From: Nocardia sp.
GTDB lineage: Bacteria > Actinomycetota > Actinomycetes > Mycobacteriales > Mycobacteriaceae
Direction of reading: 5' to 3'
DNA length: 53,111 nt
Assembly: GCF_025465275.1 (NCBI RefSeq)
Contig: NZ_JAODNK010000013.1
Location: forward strand, 1-53,111
Shown: positions 26,928 through 34,708 of the stretch, piece by piece
Layout: the number at the start of each line of letters is the position of its first letter
Numbering within the stretch: position 1 is the stretch's first letter
Notes under the pieces: generated by a model
The model's input: the letters and a program-made list of their open reading frames with translations, nothing else
What the model was told of the DNA's origin: nothing
The model's database searches: none
Program-made: the position numbers and the translations under genes

Positions 26928-27473
26928 TCAGTAGCCATTCGGCACTGGTCCCCTTTGGCTGAACCCGTGCCCCATCGAGGTGCACACCGCCGTTCCGTTG
27001 AAGGTGATTTGGCAGTTCGCCCCGGCATAGGTGACCGAATACTGTGCGTCGTGGTAGTTCTCGGGCGTGATGCGCGGTAGCGCGGGATTTCCGCCGGGCA
27101 GGGTGTGACTGCCGCTGGTGTTCCACTGGGGATGCGCCGGCGAGGTGGCCGAATCGATGATGATGGCAGGGACATTCGGCAACGACACCTGCATTCCGGC
27201 GTACAGCACATTCATGGACGAAGCGGGGACTGTGAGGTCGCACCCCGTTGTCCCGTCGGCGCCGATCGAGCAATTCCACTCGCCCAAGGCGAAATACGCG
27301 GTGTCGCCGACCAGTGCTGGACCGGGTGTGGCATCGGCGAGCGCGGTGCTCGTCCCGAACAGGTACGCGGCAATCCCCAGAATTCCCCCGCAAACCCCTG
27401 CGGCGGTAGCTTTCACCGCTCTGGATACGGAATCTTCCGCGATGCGCCGAGTGTTTTTGGCCGAGCCGATCAT
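26928..27473 (-). CDS. Secreted protein of unknown function
   Basis: 181 residues. The N-terminus has a positively charged region and a hydrophobic core (VKATAAGVCGGILGIAAYLF) ending in TALADA, a likely Sec signal with cleavage at about residue 48. The mature domain is small and rich in Gly, Ser and Pro, with four cysteines (NCSIGADG, GCDLTVP, NCQITFNG, VCTSMG) suggesting two disulfides. Short families like this are seen in Nocardia and mycobacteria, but I cannot name it. Confidence 0.8.
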   Translation of the reverse strand: MIGSAKNTRRIAEDSVSRAVKATAAGVCGGILGIAAYLFGTSTALADATPGPALVGDTAYFALGEWNCSIGADGTTGCDLTVPASSMNVLYAGMQVSLPNVPAIIIDSATSPAHPQWNTSGSHTLPGGNPALPRITPENYHDAQYSVTYAGANCQITFNGTAVCTSMGHGFSQRGPVPNGY

Positions 27474-27712
27474 AGAGAAAAGCTATCACTATACGGCGCA
27501 AAGGCAAGGGATCTGTCGAGGGGTCTTGCACGATAATTCGCCAGGTCGCCCACCCGAACCCGCCTGGTATCGAGCGACGACGCAGCATATTCGTTTGCGC
27601 GGCGAAAGACACTGCCCGCATTGGGGTTCGACGGTAGGGTTGCTTAGTTCCGCGTCCGGGATGTGCGGTGTTCGGCGGCGGTGAGTGTCGTGCACCGCGG
27701 TGGAGTTTATTG

Positions 27713-28948
27713 ATGTCAGATCCGGTCCCAGTCGCCCCGGTCGCGCCGATCGATGTGTCCGGTCCGCGCGTCCCGATGTACACCCCGCAATTCGCGGCTG
27801 ACCCGCATCGGGCGTACCGGGAGATGCGGGAGAAGTTCGGGGCGCTGGCCCCCGTCGAGCTCGCTCCGGGCGTGCCCGCCACGCTCGTGCTCGAATATCG
27901 CACTGCGGTACGCATTTTGAATGATCCGGACCGCTTTCCGGCCGATCCCCGAGTCTGGCAGGAAGGGGTGCCCGCCGACTGCCCGGTATTACCGATGATG
28001 CAGTGGCGCCCCAACGCATTGCGCAATGCCGGGAACGTACACGCGCGCTATCGACAGACCAATACTGCCGGGCTGGCCGGGATCGATCGGTTCGGTCTGC
28101 AGTACACAGTGGAGCGCACCGCGGTGTCGCTGATCAATTCGTTCTGCGCCTCCGGTTCGGCAGATCTGGTGCGCGACTACGCTTTTCCGCTGGCCTTCCA
28201 AGTGCTGAACCACCTGCTCGGCTGCCCCGCCGATATCGCCGGGCGGGCGGCGGACGGTTTTCGCGCCATCTTCGAAGGCGTCGGCGCGGAAAACGGCAAC
28301 AAGCTGCTCATCGGCGCACTGCAGAGCCTTGCCGTGCACAAACGAGCGAACCCCGGCGACGACGTCACCACCCGCATGCTGTGCCACCCCGCCGAACTGA
28401 CCGACATCGAGATGGTGCACCAGCTGGCCACCCTCTACGGCGCCGGCATCGAGCCCCAACAGAACCTGATCATCAACACCCTGCTGCTGATCCTCGCCGA
28501 CGACCGCTTCGGCGGCATCGTCCTCGGCGGCAGCCTCTCCACCCGCGACGCCCTCGACGAGGTCCTCTTCGACGACCCGCCCATGGCCAACTTCTGCATC
28601 AGCTTCCCCCGCCAGCCCGTCCTGGTCGAGGACTGCTGACTCCCCGCCCACCAGCCGGTCGTGGTCAGCATGGCCGCCTGCAACACCGACCCCGCCATCC
28701 GTGCCGGGCAATTGGCCGGAAACCGCTCCCACCTCGCGTGGGGAGCCGGCCCCCACTCCTGCCCCGCCAGCTCCCTCGCCTACCTCATCGCCCAGGAAGC
28801 CATCGACCAACTCCTCGACGCCCTCCCCGAAATCCACCTAGCAGTCCCACTCGCCGAATTATCCTGGCGCCCAGGTCCATTCCACCGCGCCCTCTCCTCC
28901 CTCCCAATCACTTTCGCCCCTTCGCCGCCCCTCCCGGTACCGGCGTAA
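27713..28948 (+). pseudogene. Cytochrome P450 of conservon (CYP157-like) type, interrupted by an in-frame TGA
   Basis: Codons 1-308 run from ATG 27713 (GGTGGAG upstream) to TGA at 28637-28639. The same frame then continues open to 28948 with the rest of the protein: LPAHQPVVVSMAACNTDPAIR, then the haem-ligand block HLAWGAGPHSCPASSLAYLI. The family normally has Trp at the stop position (W-LPAHQPV), so a TGG to TGA change is the simplest explanation. The I-helix reads YGAGIEPQQN, not AGxET, and no ExxR is found at the expected helix (ALDEVLFDDPPMANF), as in P450s linked to conservon operons. No conservon genes are present nearby. As written, the haem-binding Cys is lost and the protein would be inactive. 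Confidence 0.85.
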
Positions 28949-29084
28949 TCGCTCTCGTGCCCCTCCTTGTCGGATTCTGAATCGGGAGGACTCGACTGCC
29001 TGACGATTGTCGAGAAAACCTGCTCCGCTTGCCTTTTCGGAACGTACTCTCGAAAGGTTGAGGCCGTCGGGGAGGGGGTGCGGG

Positions 29085-31844
29085 ATGGATCTGCGTCAGG
29101 TGGTGGTGCTCATTGCGAAGAACGGGGTGTTCGAGGACAGGACCGGAGACGTCTCCGGCCTGCGAGCCGATGGCGGACGGGTGCAGGTGACCTTCGCGGA
29201 CGGCCGGACCTACCGGTATGGGGCGCAAAACGTTCTCGTGCTCAGCAATGGTCAAGCGGTTCCGATCGGACCGGAAACCGCGGTCACCGTCGATGGTGAG
29301 ATCTGGGAGAACCTCCTAGAGGTGCACTCCTTCACCGGGGCGGGGCAGGTGTGGTGGCATCTCTTCTACGGTCCTGAGGGGAAATGGTCGGTCCGTTCGG
29401 GAGACAGTGTCGCGCTTGTTCGCAATGCGGCGCACGATGCGCGGACAACGAGTGTTCTGGAGTACTGGCGCACCGTGGCCACACTGCTGCCGGACGGAAG
29501 TCAGTCACTGCGTGAGGGATTCGCGGGGCTGAACTTCGTACATCCGGAGAGTGCGCTGCATCGCTTTCTGGAGGGCGGGCCGGTCGAGGCTGGAGAGCAG
29601 CCGCAGTCGCCGGCGATCTATCCATTTCACACCAACCTGAGTCAACGCACGGCCATCGACAATGCTCTGCGCCACCCGATTTCGGTGATCGACGGGCCGC
29701 CGGGGACCGGGAAGACGCAAACCATTCTGAATCTGCTCGCCAATATCCTGGTGGACGAGTCGAAGACGGTCGCGGTGGTGTCGTCCAACAACGCGGCGGT
29801 GGAGAACGTCCGCGAAAAGCTCGCTGAGGCAGGATTCGGATACGTCGCGGCAGATCTGGGGCGCGCGGCGAAGCGGGCGGATTTCCTCGGCAATCAGTCA
29901 CCGCGGAATGAGGTCGTCGCCGCACTGCGGGCATCGGCTCAGCAGGAACCGCCCCCGGTGAAACGGCTGGTGGAGCTGGACCGTCGTCTGCGCGGTCTGC
30001 AGGGTGTCGAACGAGAACTGGCACAACTGCGTTCGCGGCTCGCCGGGTTCGAATTGGAGCGCCGTCATTTCCGTGACTACCTGGAACGGCACGAGCTGCC
30101 GGCTCTGGAGAAGCTGCCGGTGCTGCGGTGGAGCGCCGCGAAAGTTCTTGCCTATATCGGCGACACCGATCCCGAATTGGTTCGGATCACAGGTATCACG
30201 CTGCTCTGGGACCGCATGTGGAGGTACTTCAGATACCGGTCCATGCGGCAGCTCGACGCCGGGGATGTGGAGATCGTGCTGCGACTGCAAAGTGCGTTCT
30301 ACGACAAGAAGATCGCCGAGCTGGAACGGGACATCGGCAAGATTGAGAACTCTCTGGAAGGTGCTCGATTCGAGAGGCTGGCGGCCGAGCAGCAGGGGCT
30401 CTCCGCAGACTGGCTCAGAGTGTGCCTGCGGCAGCGCTACGCACGGCAGCCGTCCCAAATCTATGACAAGAGCTATCGCAGTAAGTGGGCTTGGTTCAGC
30501 CACGACTATCCGGTCACCCTGAGTACATGTCATTCGCTCGAGCGCAGCATCGGCAAAGGACGGCTGCTGGACTATCTCATTGTCGACGAGGCATCGCAGG
30601 TAGACTTGCTCGCCGCAGGAATTGCCATGGCCTGCTGCAGAAATCTGGTTGTCGTCGGCGATCTGCGGCAGTTGCAATTCATCGACAATATGCCGAAGGA
30701 TCGGTGTCCGCCCGCACCCGCCCCCGCGTACGACTGTCAGCGGCACAGTATTCTCTCGTCGGTGATCGAGTTGTACGGCGATCAGTTGCCGCGGGTCATG
30801 CTGCGGGAGCATTACCGCTGTGACCCGAGCATCATCGGCTTCTGCAACAAGAAGTTCTACGGCGATGAACTCATCGCCTTCACCAGCGGCTCGCCCGGAT
30901 ACGAGGCGATGGTGGTGGCGCGGACCGTTGCGGGCAATCATATGCGGAGACTCGACGGGAAGCGCATCAATCAGCGGGAAATCGATGTGATTCGGCGAGA
31001 AGTGTTGCCGCAGTACTGTGCCGAGTTCACGCCCCAGCAGATCGGTGTCACCACGCCTTATCGGAAGCAAGCAGGCCGGGTGACCGACGAGCTCATCGCC
31101 AGTATCGAGGCCGATACCGTGCACAGTTTCCAAGGACGTGAAAAGGACGCGATCGTCATGACCACCGTCCTGGACGAGCGCGAGATCAGCCAAAGCGGTA
31201 GAGGCGGCATCGCATTCGCGGACCAGCCGAACCTGGTCAATGTCGCGGTATCGCGCGCCAAGAAGCGCTTTGTGCTGGTGACCAACCACGACATGCTGCC
31301 GAGAAGCCGACACCTGCGGGATCTGATCGGCTACATCCGATACCACAATCCAGACAAGGAGACTTTCGACAGTTCGGTCGTGTCGGTCTTCGACCTGCTA
31401 TATCAGGAATATTCGGCGCTACTGCGCCCCTTGGCGGCTCGACGCCGCGCGCGCCCCGGACAGGTTCCGTCCGAAGCGATCATGCAGACCGTACTTGAGG
31501 ACCTGCTGGCCGACGACGAATACCGTGAGCTGAGCGTGGTTTCCCAAGTCCTGCTGGTGAATCTCCTGCCGGACACCCGCCTCCTCAGTGCGGAGCAGCG
31601 TGGGTTCGTAGCAAGGCGCGCGTCGATCGACTTCGTCGTCTACAACCGGGTGACCAATCTGCCGCTGTGTGCGATCGAAGTGGATGGGTTCGCGTTTCAC
31701 GAGAGCGATCCGGTGCAGTTGGCGCGAGATGCGTTGAAGGACAGTATCTGTCTTACGTACCGCATACCCCTCCTACGGTTTCCGACCACCGGCAGCGAAG
31801 AGGTCGAACGGCTTCGTCGGGAGCTCGACCGGCTCAGAGGGTGA
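29085..31844 (+). CDS. Large UPF1-like SF1 helicase with C-terminal nuclease-like domain
   Basis: 919 residues. An N-terminal region of about 185 residues (beta-rich, unknown) precedes a DNA2/NAM7/UPF1-type helicase core. That core has Walker A VIDGPPGTGKTQ, Ia VVSSNNAAVENV, a helical insertion with charged coiled-coil stretches (about 300-450), Walker B YLIVDEASQ, motif III VVVGDLRQLQF, TTPYRKQ, VHSFQGREKDAIVM and NVAVSRAKKRFVLV. The C-terminal 130 residues include ASIDFVVYNRVTNLPLCAIEVDGFAFH followed by a conserved Lys/Arg-rich helix. That is the D...ExD layout of DUF2726/Vsr-like PD-(D/E)XK nucleases. Helicase-nuclease fusions are frequent in phage-defence loci; activity here is inferred. 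Start ATG 29085 has GGAGGGGG upstream. Confidence 0.88.
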   Translation: MDLRQVVVLIAKNGVFEDRTGDVSGLRADGGRVQVTFADGRTYRYGAQNVLVLSNGQAVPIGPETAVTVDGEIWENLLEVHSFTGAGQVWWHLFYGPEGKWSVRSGDSVALVRNAAHDARTTSVLEYWRTVATLLPDGSQSLREGFAGLNFVHPESALHRFLEGGPVEAGEQPQSPAIYPFHTNLSQRTAIDNALRHPISVIDGPPGTGKTQTILNLLANILVDESKTVAVVSSNNAAVENVREKLAEAGFGYVAADLGRAAKRADFLGNQSPRNEVVAALRASAQQEPPPVKRLVELDRRLRGLQGVERELAQLRSRLAGFELERRHFRDYLERHELPALEKLPVLRWSAAKVLAYIGDTDPELVRITGITLLWDRMWRYFRYRSMRQLDAGDVEIVLRLQSAFYDKKIAELERDIGKIENSLEGARFERLAAEQQGLSADWLRVCLRQRYARQPSQIYDKSYRSKWAWFSHDYPVTLSTCHSLERSIGKGRLLDYLIVDEASQVDLLAAGIAMACCRNLVVVGDLRQLQFIDNMPKDRCPPAPAPAYDCQRHSILSSVIELYGDQLPRVMLREHYRCDPSIIGFCNKKFYGDELIAFTSGSPGYEAMVVARTVAGNHMRRLDGKRINQREIDVIRREVLPQYCAEFTPQQIGVTTPYRKQAGRVTDELIASIEADTVHSFQGREKDAIVMTTVLDEREISQSGRGGIAFADQPNLVNVAVSRAKKRFVLVTNHDMLPRSRHLRDLIGYIRYHNPDKETFDSSVVSVFDLLYQEYSALLRPLAARRRARPGQVPSEAIMQTVLEDLLADDEYRELSVVSQVLLVNLLPDTRLLSAEQRGFVARRASIDFVVYNRVTNLPLCAIEVDGFAFHESDPVQLARDALKDSICLTYRIPLLRFPTTGSEEVERLRRELDRLRG

Positions 31845-31861
31845 GGATCGACTAAATGTTT

Positions 31862-32695
31862 CTATCGGTGCTTGTCCAGGGCCGTTCGGATCAGCGCACG
31901 AGCACCGTCTCCGGACACCGACTGTCCAACCAGGTGATCGAAGGTCCGGTGGTACAGCTTGATCTCTCGAGGTTGGGTAATGGTGAGCTCCGCGGAAATC
32001 GACTCGACGGTTACCCGGCGCTCGTCGAACATGACAAAGTTTGTCAGCTGCATCGGCAGTTCGGTGCTCATCGGCACGATCCCGAAGGCGACGCGGGGTA
32101 ATCCCATTGCAGCGAGCAATCGGTCCAGCTGCCCGATCATGACCGAGTTCCCGCCGACATCGTTGTACAAAGCTTGCTCGCCCATCAGGATATGGAACCG
32201 GCGATCCCCTCGATAGAGAATCTGCTGGCGCTCAATGCGTCTGGAGACTCCCTCGTCGAGATCGTCGGGTATTCCGTGGAACTTGATCGACCGCCGCAGC
32301 ACCGTGGAAGCATATTCTGCGGTCTGAAGAAGCCCGGGTATCAGCGACGGCTGATACACACGAATCACCTTGGACTGCTGCATCAGACGCAGGATCTCGT
32401 GCTGCTTTTGTTTGGTCCCACCGCTGAGCGTTCGCCGCCACTCGCGATACGCAGCCTCTATATTCCGCAGCGTAGCAACAAGATTCGGTATCTCACTCTC
32501 GGCCCCCGTGAGGGTGCACCACACCTGGATGTCGATAATCGACGGTTTCGTCTTACCGTATTCGATCTTAGGCACCCTGGTCTGGTGCCATCCCGCCCTA
32601 CGGGCGAGCTCGCTGCCGCTGAGGCCGGCAGACTGGCGAAGCCCCCGGAGGCGTTCCCCGAGAGCTTCGCGCGCTTGCTGTAGCGAATTGGTCAC
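31862..32695 (-). CDS. XRE-family regulator with DUF5753 (WhiJ/BldB-cluster type)
   Basis: 277 residues. The helix-turn-helix domain (about 8-70) reads ALGERLRGLRQSAGLSGSELARRAGW and KIEYGKTKPSIIDIQVW. The DUF5753 domain (about 95-270) contains VYQPSLIPGLLQTAEYASTVL, RQQILYRGDRRFHILMGEQALY and FGIVPMSTELPM, which are its signature blocks. Such proteins in actinomycetes are paired with DUF397 or DUF6879 partners and affect development or act in toxin-antitoxin-like pairs. It is immediately downstream (3 bp) of the DUF6879 gene, so the two are co-transcribed. It is convergent with the helicase gene 18 bp away. Confidence 0.95.
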   Translation of the reverse strand: MTNSLQQAREALGERLRGLRQSAGLSGSELARRAGWHQTRVPKIEYGKTKPSIIDIQVWCTLTGAESEIPNLVATLRNIEAAYREWRRTLSGGTKQKQHEILRLMQQSKVIRVYQPSLIPGLLQTAEYASTVLRRSIKFHGIPDDLDEGVSRRIERQQILYRGDRRFHILMGEQALYNDVGGNSVMIGQLDRLLAAMGLPRVAFGIVPMSTELPMQLTNFVMFDERRVTVESISAELTITQPREIKLYHRTFDHLVGQSVSGDGARALIRTALDKHR

Positions 32696-32698
32696 CGG

Positions 32699-33217
32699 TC
32701 AGAGTTCACCGTCGTATTCGTTGAACCTGATCGCTGATTGCCACAGCTTTTCCTTCACGCTCCGGCAGTACGCCGCGATATCAGGGTCGGTGGTGATTGC
32801 CGCTCCAGCGGGTTTGCCATCATCGTCTACCAGGTTGAAACCTACTTTTGTGTCGTCGAACAGCCACCAGTCATCCGTGGGCACCTCCCCGGCAAGGTGT
32901 CGGGGCAGATAACGAATATCTTCTCCAGCATCTACATTGCCGGCTGTGATCGAAAGCAACCAGCGCTGATAGTCGCTGTGCGGCACCGTGACTACACGGA
33001 CCCGAGTAACCCGTACACCGCGACCGACGGTGTCCTGCACAAGTTCGGTCCACGGTCGCATGTCGTAGTCCGGTGCCGGTGGTTCGCCGTTCAGGAATCG
33101 GCGCAGCGGTTCGGACTCGCTGGGGACGGAGTAGGTGTCTCTGACCTCCAGATGGAATGCCTCCTGTTCGGCTTGTCGGAACAGTTCAGGCCACGGGCTA
33201 GGCTGCCGCAGTAACAC
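32699..33217 (-). CDS. DUF6879 protein
   Basis: About 172 residues from GTG 33217. An ATG at 33250 would add an Arg-rich 11-residue lead and overlap the upstream gene more. Family features are PWPELFRQAEQEAFHLEVRDTYSVPSE at the start, then VRVTRVRVVTVPHSDYQRWLL, IRYLPRH, DDWWLFDDTKVGFNLVDDDG and a C-terminal helix ending in AIRFNEYDGEL. These proteins accompany XRE/DUF5753 regulators in actinomycetes; the biochemical role is unknown. The start overlaps the end of the upstream small-protein gene by 20 nt, so the three genes form one unit. Confidence 0.9.
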   Translation of the reverse strand: MLLRQPSPWPELFRQAEQEAFHLEVRDTYSVPSESEPLRRFLNGEPPAPDYDMRPWTELVQDTVGRGVRVTRVRVVTVPHSDYQRWLLSITAGNVDAGEDIRYLPRHLAGEVPTDDWWLFDDTKVGFNLVDDDGKPAGAAITTDPDIAAYCRSVKEKLWQSAIRFNEYDGEL

Positions 33218-33527
33218 CGTGAAAAGTCCTCTCCGCCTTCGGCACTTCAATGGCGGTTTCGTGGGGTTCCATCCTCATCCTGTCCACCGTCTCACGGTCG
33301 GTGATCGGTCGGCCCGAGACCAGGAACGTTCCGCGGCCCGTGTCGCTCATGGTGGCACCGATGAACGTCTCCGGCTCAGTGAACCCCAGCAGTAGATGGG
33401 GAATCTCTACCGTCTCCCGCGTCTCCGTCTTCCAGCCCACTACAACGTAGGTGCCGATCTCGGTCGCGTACAGCGTTGGGCACTCGCCGTCACCCGAACC
33501 ACCCTTGCCAAGGAATTTCAACCACAT
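33198..33527 (-). CDS. Small conserved protein, first gene of the XRE/DUF5753-DUF6879 unit
   Basis: 109 residues from ATG 33527, with AGGAG 7 nt before it. It contains MWLKFLGKGGSGDGECPTLY, IGTYVVVGWKT and, near the end, TVDRMRMEPHETAIEVPKAE. The pieces FLGK..PTLYA, VVVGWK and PHET.IEVP match the pattern of the short proteins that usually sit beside DUF6879 genes. This copy is about 35-40 residues longer, because a beta-rich middle piece (about 45-80: LLLGFTEPETFIGATMSDTGRG) is inserted before the usual C-terminal block. Function unknown. Confidence 0.78.
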   Translation of the reverse strand: MWLKFLGKGGSGDGECPTLYATEIGTYVVVGWKTETRETVEIPHLLLGFTEPETFIGATMSDTGRGTFLVSGRPITDRETVDRMRMEPHETAIEVPKAERTFHGVTAAA

Positions 33528-33554
33528 GATGAGGCTCCTGTCTGGACTACGCGC

Positions 33555-33639
33555 AACTATGCTTGTGCACTCCAATTGTCTCGCCCAGATGACCTGCCTG
33601 AGCTGAGATTAGGCGAATTTCAGCATAGTTCGGCATAGG
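33555..33639. promoter_or_regulatory. GCATAG-box repeats, candidate XRE operator
   Basis: Between the divergent minus-strand unit and the plus-strand gene at 33745 there are AACTATGCT (33555-33563) and its perfect inverse AGCATAGTT (33622-33630), plus a further GCATAG at 33633. The latter two are in direct repeat exactly 10 bp apart. The three copies suggest cooperative binding, possibly by the XRE protein of the unit; this is inference. Confidence 0.5.
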
Positions 33640-33744
33640 TGTGGCCGAGGGGGCTGGAAGTCTCTTATCGTCGATTCGGGCGTTCGGGGCCGGTGCAGTC
33701 GCTCCGATCCCGGGCGGCTTCTCCAACCGACGAAAGGGGCGGTC

Positions 33745-34236
33745 ATGGACGACGAAGTGGAGCGCACACGACTGTTCTCGTTCCCCGGCGGGGTGCTTGA
33801 ACTTCAGAGCACCGGCGACGTAGACGAGGACTACGCCGGGTTCTACCTCCAGTTCCACAAACATGCTGACGTCGAAGAAGGCGAAGGCGGAGGGTCTGTA
33901 ATGCGTTGGAAGCCAACATGTATCGGGTATCTGCGTACCGATGTTTCCGGTGTGGCCCAGTTGTGGGATCAATCCCAAATCCGAAGGCTCGCTGAGCGTC
34001 TCGGGTACGACTTCGCCGATATGGTGATCTATGACCCGAAGTTCGGACGGCCGCCGCTGGCACGCCTGAAGGCGCAGGCGACCCGTCTGGATGCCGAAGC
34101 GGTGATCGTCCCCAGCCCCGAGCATTTCGAGGGCGGGGAGATACCGGGGGCGCTTGTGATGCAGGTGGACGTGATCATTGTGAACCCCGAGGAGACCTAC
34201 GCGCGGCGCCCTGTGCGGCAGCTGCCATATGGGTGA
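33745..34236 (+). CDS. Serine-recombinase-like protein lacking the catalytic serine
   Basis: 163 residues. After an N-terminal beta segment (about 1-50), residues about 55-160 follow the resolvase N-domain pattern: CIGYLRTDVSGVAQLWDQSQI, RRLAERLGYDFADMVIYD, RPPLARLKAQ, LDAEAVIVPSPEHF. In active serine recombinases the first strand ends in YxRVS with the nucleophile Ser; here it reads YLRTD. No zinc ribbon or C-terminal HTH follows. I infer a non-catalytic resolvase-fold protein, as seen near XRE/DUF6879 genes in some actinomycetes. Start ATG 33745 follows AAAGGGG. Confidence 0.7.
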   Translation: MDDEVERTRLFSFPGGVLELQSTGDVDEDYAGFYLQFHKHADVEEGEGGGSVMRWKPTCIGYLRTDVSGVAQLWDQSQIRRLAERLGYDFADMVIYDPKFGRPPLARLKAQATRLDAEAVIVPSPEHFEGGEIPGALVMQVDVIIVNPEETYARRPVRQLPYG

Positions 34237-34375
34237 TTTTGTCGCTCAAGGGATCTGGAGTGATCCTGAGTGTCGTTGAATTGATGGAGTAGGTTGGATT
34301 CTGGCGTGGGCGGGGATGCTGTCGGTTCGTAATTTCGATGCCGCCATGTGGTGGCCGAAGAGTGGGGAGACGTTC

Positions 34376-34666
34376 GTGATAGTTGCCGTGTTTGCTCGAA
34401 AGGTTCGGCCGGGGGTGTCGGTGGACGATTTTGTGCGGGCCTGGGCGCCGGATAACGGTGATCCTTATCCTGCTGATGTCGAGGTCGGGGTGGACCCGGC
34501 CGATGACCGCCGGATTCTGACGATCATCAGGTTTGACGGGGATATGCAGGCGTTTCAGCAGGCGATGCCGCGGCTGATTCATCCCGAGTCGCATCGGCGG
34601 GTCGACGAGTTGGTGGAGTCGACCGAGCTGGAGAGTGTTTACGAAACAGTCGCTGTGACTGTGTGA
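34376..34666 (+). CDS. Small hypothetical protein
   Basis: 96 residues from GTG 34376 (GGGGAG 6 nt upstream); a longer frame to 34316 exists but is Trp-rich and unsupported. The sequence IVAVFARKVRPGVSVDDFVRAW, ILTIIRFDGDMQAFQQAMPRL and VYETVAVTV has an alternating strand-helix pattern. This resembles dimeric alpha/beta-barrel (Dabb/ABM-like) proteins, though no specific family can be claimed. Confidence 0.65.
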   Translation: MIVAVFARKVRPGVSVDDFVRAWAPDNGDPYPADVEVGVDPADDRRILTIIRFDGDMQAFQQAMPRLIHPESHRRVDELVESTELESVYETVAVTV

Positions 34667-34708
34667 CACCCTCGCCGCGAATCGTGTTGTGGCGGGCGTG
34701 TGGGCGGA

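Noticed and set aside
28637..28639. TGA in the P450 read as selenocysteine or programmed read-through
   Set aside because: No SECIS-like hairpin or selenoprotein context is visible and the expected residue is Trp, so a point mutation or sequencing error is simpler.
27713..34666. Complete mobile element or prophage covering the accessory region
   Set aside because: No integrase, transposase, terminal repeats or tRNA attachment site were found; the only recombinase-like gene lacks its catalytic Ser.
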